Assembly (NCBI RefSeq): GCF_905175375.1
Contig: NZ_CAJIMS010000001.1
Location: forward strand, 1,426,001-1,490,000
DNA length: 64,000 nucleotides
Reading direction: 5' to 3'
Source of the DNA: Chryseobacterium aquaeductus
Lineage (GTDB): Bacteria > Bacteroidota > Bacteroidia > Flavobacteriales > Weeksellaceae
Both the position numbers and the translations under genes were made by a program. Below, one piece after another: positions 60,668 through 64,000 of the stretch. The stretch's first letter is position 1, and each line of letters begins with the position of its first letter. The notes beneath the pieces were generated by a model, which saw only the letters and a program-made list of their open reading frames with translations, ran no database searches and was not told the DNA's origin.

Positions 60668-61597
60668 ATGAAAAAAATATTTCCAAAATCACTTAAGAAA
60701 GGCGATAAAATTGCCATTATTTCTCCTGCAGGAGCCGTAGAACAATCACAGCTCGAAAAAGGCATAAACATGATCAAAAGCAAAGGTTTTGAACCTGTTT
60801 TAGGAGAACATCTCTACACCAAATTTTCAAATGGATACAATTACGCCGGAACTGAGGAGCAAAGAACCAAAGACATCAACTGGGCTCTTAATGATCCTCA
60901 AATCACTGCAATCTGGGCTTCTCGTGGTGGCTACGGTTGTCAGCATTTGGTTGAGAAATTAAACTTAAAAGGTTTTGCGAAAAATCCCAAGTGGTATATC
61001 GGTTATTCTGATAATACAGTGATACAAAGTTATTTATTGAAAAAAGGTTTCGCTTCGATTCACGGACAAACTATTAAAACTTCAAGTTTTGGCGTTACCG
61101 ATGAAAGCTATGATTTGATTTTTAATATTCTAAAAGGTAAAGCTTTAAAATATACTTTAAAATCAAACCAGTTTAACAAAGACGGAAATGTGGAAGGTGA
61201 GTTGGTTGGAGGAAATTTGGCACTGATATATGCACTTTTAGGAACCAAATATTCTTTCGATTTTAAAGATAAAATTTTGTTCATTGAAGATATTGGTGAA
61301 AACTTTTATGCGCTAGACAGAATGATGATGAGCTTAGAAATGGCAGGAGTTTTCACCAAAATTAAAGGCTTAGTAATTGGTGGAATGACCAATATGGGTG
61401 ATGAGAAAGAAAATAAGCAATACGAAGAAAGTTTTGACGAATTTGCTTATCAGTTAATTTCAGAAAGAATTTCAAAATATCAATTTCCCGTCGTTTTTGG
61501 ATTTCCAAATGGGCATATTCACAATAATATTCCTCTGATTATTGGTGCGGACGTTTCTCTTCAATCGGGGAAAAATGTTTCATTAACTTTTAAATAA
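60668..61597 (+). CDS. LD-carboxypeptidase (peptidase S66)
   Basis: A 309-residue peptidase of the LdcA/MccF group. It opens LKKGDKIAIISPAGAVEQS, then AIWASRGGYGCQHLVEKL and KWYIGYSDNTVIQSYLL, in which the Ser of GYSD is the nucleophile. EGELVGGNLALIYALLGTKYSFD and the late FGFPNGHIHNNIPLIIG supply the rest of the catalytic Glu/His pair. Such enzymes trim the D-Ala of muropeptide tetrapeptides during cell-wall recycling. It is cytoplasmic (no signal peptide). It is 6 bases upstream of the DoxX-like gene. Confidence 0.9.
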   Translation: MKKIFPKSLKKGDKIAIISPAGAVEQSQLEKGINMIKSKGFEPVLGEHLYTKFSNGYNYAGTEEQRTKDINWALNDPQITAIWASRGGYGCQHLVEKLNLKGFAKNPKWYIGYSDNTVIQSYLLKKGFASIHGQTIKTSSFGVTDESYDLIFNILKGKALKYTLKSNQFNKDGNVEGELVGGNLALIYALLGTKYSFDFKDKILFIEDIGENFYALDRMMMSLEMAGVFTKIKGLVIGGMTNMGDEKENKQYEESFDEFAYQLISERISKYQFPVVFGFPNGHIHNNIPLIIGADVSLQSGKNVSLTFK

Positions 61598-61603
61598 AAA
61601 ATA

Positions 61604-61954
61604 ATGTTTTACTCAAAATTTATACTCGCATTTTTATTGATCACAGCTGGAGTTTTTCATTTTGTAAAACCTCATTTTTTTATGAAAATAATGCCGGATT
61701 ATGTTCCGTTGCATTTACAGATGGTTTACATCAGTGGGGTGGTAGAAATTTTGTGTGGGATTCTACTTCTTTTTCCGGAAACTCAAAAGATCGGAGCTTA
61801 TCTTTCTATTGCTTTATTTATCGCTGTTTTTCCTGCAAATATAGAGATGGCAAGAAAGTTTTATGAGATTAATCATCAATATTTTTGGCTCACGGTTTTA
61901 AGACTTCCCTTGCAGTTTGTTTTGATCTGGTGGGCGTATCAATTTAGAAAATAA
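61604..61954 (+). CDS. DoxX-like membrane protein
   Basis: A 116-residue protein with four hydrophobic segments (about 5-20, 42-60, 68-82, 93-112). It opens FYSKFILAFLLITAGVFHFVKPHFF, as in DoxX/DoxD-like family members, and has VEILCGILLLFPETQKIGAYLS. The function of these proteins is unclear; some work with thiol or sulfur metabolism. It is 6 bases downstream of the LD-carboxypeptidase gene. Confidence 0.78.
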   Translation: MFYSKFILAFLLITAGVFHFVKPHFFMKIMPDYVPLHLQMVYISGVVEILCGILLLFPETQKIGAYLSIALFIAVFPANIEMARKFYEINHQYFWLTVLRLPLQFVLIWWAYQFRK

Positions 61955-62042
61955 TAGCAAGGAAATAGAATTATTTTCAATGCAGTAGATCATTGTTCAT
62001 TAAACCTCAAACTCTCCAACACTTTAACTCTCTAGTACAATA

Positions 62043-62414
62043 ATGGCAGATCACAATGACTTAGGTAGAAAAGCAGAAGATTTAGCAGCCGAATATCTCA
62101 TAAAAAATGGACATAGAATTCTTATGCGAAACTTTCGGTATCAAAAAGCTGAGATTGATATTATTTCTGAAAAAGATAATCTAATTGTCGTCACAGAAGT
62201 AAAAGCCAGATCAACCGATTTTTTTATCCTGCCACAGGAAGCCGTTACAAAAGGAAAAATCAAGTCAATTGTTACGGCAGCCAATCATTTTATGGAAGAG
62301 TTTAATAAAAATCAAGAAGTGAGATTTGATATAATTTCAGTACTTCCCGACAAAAACAAAAACCTGACAATCGAGCATATACCGGATGCCTTTGAAGCAT
62401 TTGATGCCAACTAA
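62043..62414 (+). CDS. YraN family protein, predicted endonuclease-like
   Basis: A 123-residue soluble protein. The UPF0102 signature is present: GRKAEDLAAEYLIKNGHRIL, then KAEIDIISEKDNLIVVTEVKARS, the PD-(D/E)xK-like core with Asp, Glu and Lys, followed by EAVTKGKIKSI. It resembles Holliday-junction-type nucleases by fold, but no activity is established. The length is normal. It is monocistronic. Confidence 0.9.
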   Translation: MADHNDLGRKAEDLAAEYLIKNGHRILMRNFRYQKAEIDIISEKDNLIVVTEVKARSTDFFILPQEAVTKGKIKSIVTAANHFMEEFNKNQEVRFDIISVLPDKNKNLTIEHIPDAFEAFDAN

Positions 62415-62460
62415 AGTAAGGTAACAATCTAGCAATGTAACAATGTGTCAATATTGGTAA
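62415..62460. repeat. Short degenerate microrepeat
   Basis: GTAACAAT, GCAAT, GTAACAAT and GTGTCAAT follow one another after the YraN gene, a decayed repeat of an AACAAT-type unit. It is intergenic and probably without function. A similar low-complexity run (ACTCTCCAACACTTTAACTC) precedes the YraN gene. Confidence 0.35.
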
Positions 62461-62504
62461 ACGGCTAAACTGATACTTTGCTATATTTAAAAATTGAAAT
62501 TTTT

Positions 62505-63257
62505 ATGAAAACAATACTCATCACCGGAGCCACTTCGGGAATAGGAAAAGCCACTGCAGAACTTTTTGCAAAACAAGGAAACAGAATCATTATCTGCGGA
62601 AGAAGAGCGGAGGTTTTAGAATCTGTGAAAAAAGAATTATCTGTTTTAACCGAGGTTTTTAGTTTAAAATTTGATGTACGAAATCTTGAAGAAGTAGAAA
62701 ATGCCATTGCATCTCTTCCTCAAGAGTGGAAGAATGTAGATGTATTAATCAACAATGCAGGGAATGCGCATGGTTTAGAGCCTTTATCTGCAGGAAGTAC
62801 AGACGACTGGGATTCTATGATTGACGGAAACGTAAAAGGTCTTTTATACGTGTCAAAAACGTTGATTCCAATGATGAAAGAAAGAAGTTCGGGACATATC
62901 ATTAATATCAGTTCGGTTGCTGCAAGACAAACTTATGCAAATGGTGTTGTGTATTGCGCAAGCAAAAAAGCAGTAGATGTGATTTCTGAAGGAATGAGAA
63001 TTGAGCTTACAGAATTTGGAATCAGAGTAACAAACATTCAACCTGGAGCAGTTTCCACAGATTTTTCTTTGGTTAGGTTTAAAGGAGATCAGGAAAGGGC
63101 AGCAACAGTTTATGCTGGTTATGAGGCTTTAAAAGCAGAAGATATTGCCGATGCGATCGCCTATTGTGTGAATGCTCCGCAGCACGTTACGGTTTCAGAT
63201 ATGACGATTTATCCTAGTGCTCAGAGCGAACCGAGAACCATTCACAGAAAAGAATAA
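62505..63257 (+). CDS. Short-chain dehydrogenase/reductase
   Basis: A 250-residue NAD(P)-dependent SDR. The ATG at 62505 gives MKTILITGATSGIGKATAELF, while the upstream TTG at 62478 would add nine residues that do not belong to the fold. The glycine-rich motif, the NNAGNAHG segment, the catalytic Ser in INISSVAAR and Tyr in VVYCASKKA are all present; it resembles YdfG-type serine/3-hydroxy acid dehydrogenases. The late INIQPGAVSTDFS is also typical. Substrate unknown. Confidence 0.88.
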   Translation: MKTILITGATSGIGKATAELFAKQGNRIIICGRRAEVLESVKKELSVLTEVFSLKFDVRNLEEVENAIASLPQEWKNVDVLINNAGNAHGLEPLSAGSTDDWDSMIDGNVKGLLYVSKTLIPMMKERSSGHIINISSVAARQTYANGVVYCASKKAVDVISEGMRIELTEFGIRVTNIQPGAVSTDFSLVRFKGDQERAATVYAGYEALKAEDIADAIAYCVNAPQHVTVSDMTIYPSAQSEPRTIHRKE

Positions 63258-63287
63258 CTTGAAATCTTATAATTTGAAAATTTAAAA

Positions 63288-63719
63288 ATGAGATTTTTGT
63301 GTGGAATTCTTTTATTGTTCTTTGTTTTTGGATCTTCTCAAAAGATTTCAAAGCATGAGAAAGCGGTTTTAGTTCAAGCCAAAAAGCTGGATTCTTTGAT
63401 GAAGAATAATAATGATGCAATCATTGATTTATTTTCCGAAGACGTTTCTTTCGGTCATTCTAATGGTTGGATTCAAAATCTGGATGATTTTATAAAAGAT
63501 TTTTCGTCTAAAAAAGTGATTTACAAAGAAGTCAGCCAGACTGAATTTTCTGAAATTAAAGAATTTAAAAACAGCATCAGTCTAAGAAGAGTCATTAAAG
63601 TTGCAGGTCTTTATAAAAATCAGGACTTTGAAATGAAATTAGCTTTACTCGAAATCTGGATTAAAAAGAAATCTGTCTGGAAATTGTGGAGCCGGCAGAG
63701 TGTGGAAATAAAGCCATAG
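63288..63719 (+). CDS. Exported NTF2-like (DUF4440) protein
   Basis: A 143-residue secreted protein with signal peptide MRFLCGILLLFFVFGSSQ. The mature part has the NTF2/SnoaL-like pattern: VLVQAKKLDSLMKNNNDAIIDLFSED, VSFGHSNGWIQNLDDFIKDF, and WIKKKSVWKLWSRQSVEI. Many members bind small ligands; here no catalytic set is evident. It begins 30 bases after the SDR stop and may be cotranscribed with it. Confidence 0.8.
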   Translation: MRFLCGILLLFFVFGSSQKISKHEKAVLVQAKKLDSLMKNNNDAIIDLFSEDVSFGHSNGWIQNLDDFIKDFSSKKVIYKEVSQTEFSEIKEFKNSISLRRVIKVAGLYKNQDFEMKLALLEIWIKKKSVWKLWSRQSVEIKP

Positions 63720-63742
63720 ATTTGTAAAAAATTTTGAAATAA

Positions 63743-64000
63743 ATGAAAATATTATATCTGGAAACTTCCTCAAAAAACTGCTCAGTCGCTATTTCAGATG
63801 ATGAAAAGTTGCTTTGCGTATGTGAAGAAGTTTCAGAAAATTATAAACAATCAGAAAGTCTGCACTCATTTGTGGAATGGACTTTAGAAGGCGCAGAAAT
63901 TTCTTTAAAAGATTTAGATGCAGTTTGCCTTGGGAAAGGTCCGGGTTCTTACACAGGCTTGCGAATTGGTGCGGCATCAGCGAAAGGTTTTTGCTATGGC
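63743..64000 (+). CDS. tsaB: tRNA threonylcarbamoyladenosine biosynthesis protein TsaB, 3' partial
   Basis: The first 86 codons of a plus-strand gene that continues past the window end. It opens MKILYLETSSKNCSVAISDD, the ASKHA-fold start of TsaB, and has LGKGPGSYTGLRIGAASAKGF, the most conserved TsaB motif. It partners TsaD in making the t6A base of tRNAs that read ANN codons. The start follows the NTF2-like gene by 23 bases. Confidence 0.92.
   Translation, partial: MKILYLETSSKNCSVAISDDEKLLCVCEEVSENYKQSESLHSFVEWTLEGAEISLKDLDAVCLGKGPGSYTGLRIGAASAKGFCYG

Overview
The window looks like chromosomal DNA of a flavobacterium of the Chryseobacterium type (Bacteroidota, Weeksellaceae). The reasons are low GC, promoters of the Bacteroidota form TAnnTTTG, poor Shine-Dalgarno signals, and lineage-typical genes: a MurF-alanine racemase fusion, LytTR signalling with 2TM-domain proteins, a TonB-dependent receptor with a carboxypeptidase-like N-terminal domain, and many secreted proteins ending their signal peptides in FAQ/SAQ. 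The assignment is inferred from these features, not from a database search.

Layout. 0-4 kb: the 3' part of an SpmA/SpmB-like membrane protein, a small conserved protein, and a tonB-exbD-exbB set. 4-12 kb: housekeeping and hypothetical genes (DUF885 lipoprotein, DinB-like, nth, bcp, GNAT, GDP-mannose synthesis, SprT-like, TolC-like). 12-20 kb: folC, two tandem tRNA-Val genes, three glycosyltransferases, sufE and clpC. 20-22 kb: an accessory toxin-antitoxin-like pair (PIN-like DUF4411 plus XRE-ImmA/IrrE). 22-26 kb: a small porin, mnmA and hypothetical membrane proteins.

26-33 kb holds the most interesting locus. It encodes a LytS-type histidine kinase fused to a 2TM domain, three stand-alone 2TM proteins, a LytTR response regulator, a periplasmic protein and a TonB-dependent receptor. 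Three promoters here share the same two-part direct repeat (half-sites 21 bp apart) at a fixed distance (33-34 bp) upstream of a TAnnTTTG box. This looks like a self-regulated LytTR regulon that includes the receptor.

33-46 kb: prc, surE, an operon with a tetraether-synthase-like radical SAM enzyme and a divergent Lgt-like protein, guaC, a membrane TPR-HTH regulator, fabG, rsmI and an acidic repeat protein. 46-64 kb: tdk, murF-alr, a patatin/Omp85 protein, ybeY, mnmG flanked by two parS palindromes, a methyltransferase, pgk, rpiB, rnr, a LysE-type exporter, an LD-carboxypeptidase, a DoxX-like protein, yraN, an SDR, an NTF2-like protein and the start of tsaB.

Two perfect parS sites, a cluster of DnaA-box-like 9-mers at 56.78-56.81 kb, and a change from mostly minus-strand genes (left of 45.9 kb) to nearly all plus-strand genes (right) together suggest the window lies at or near the chromosome origin.
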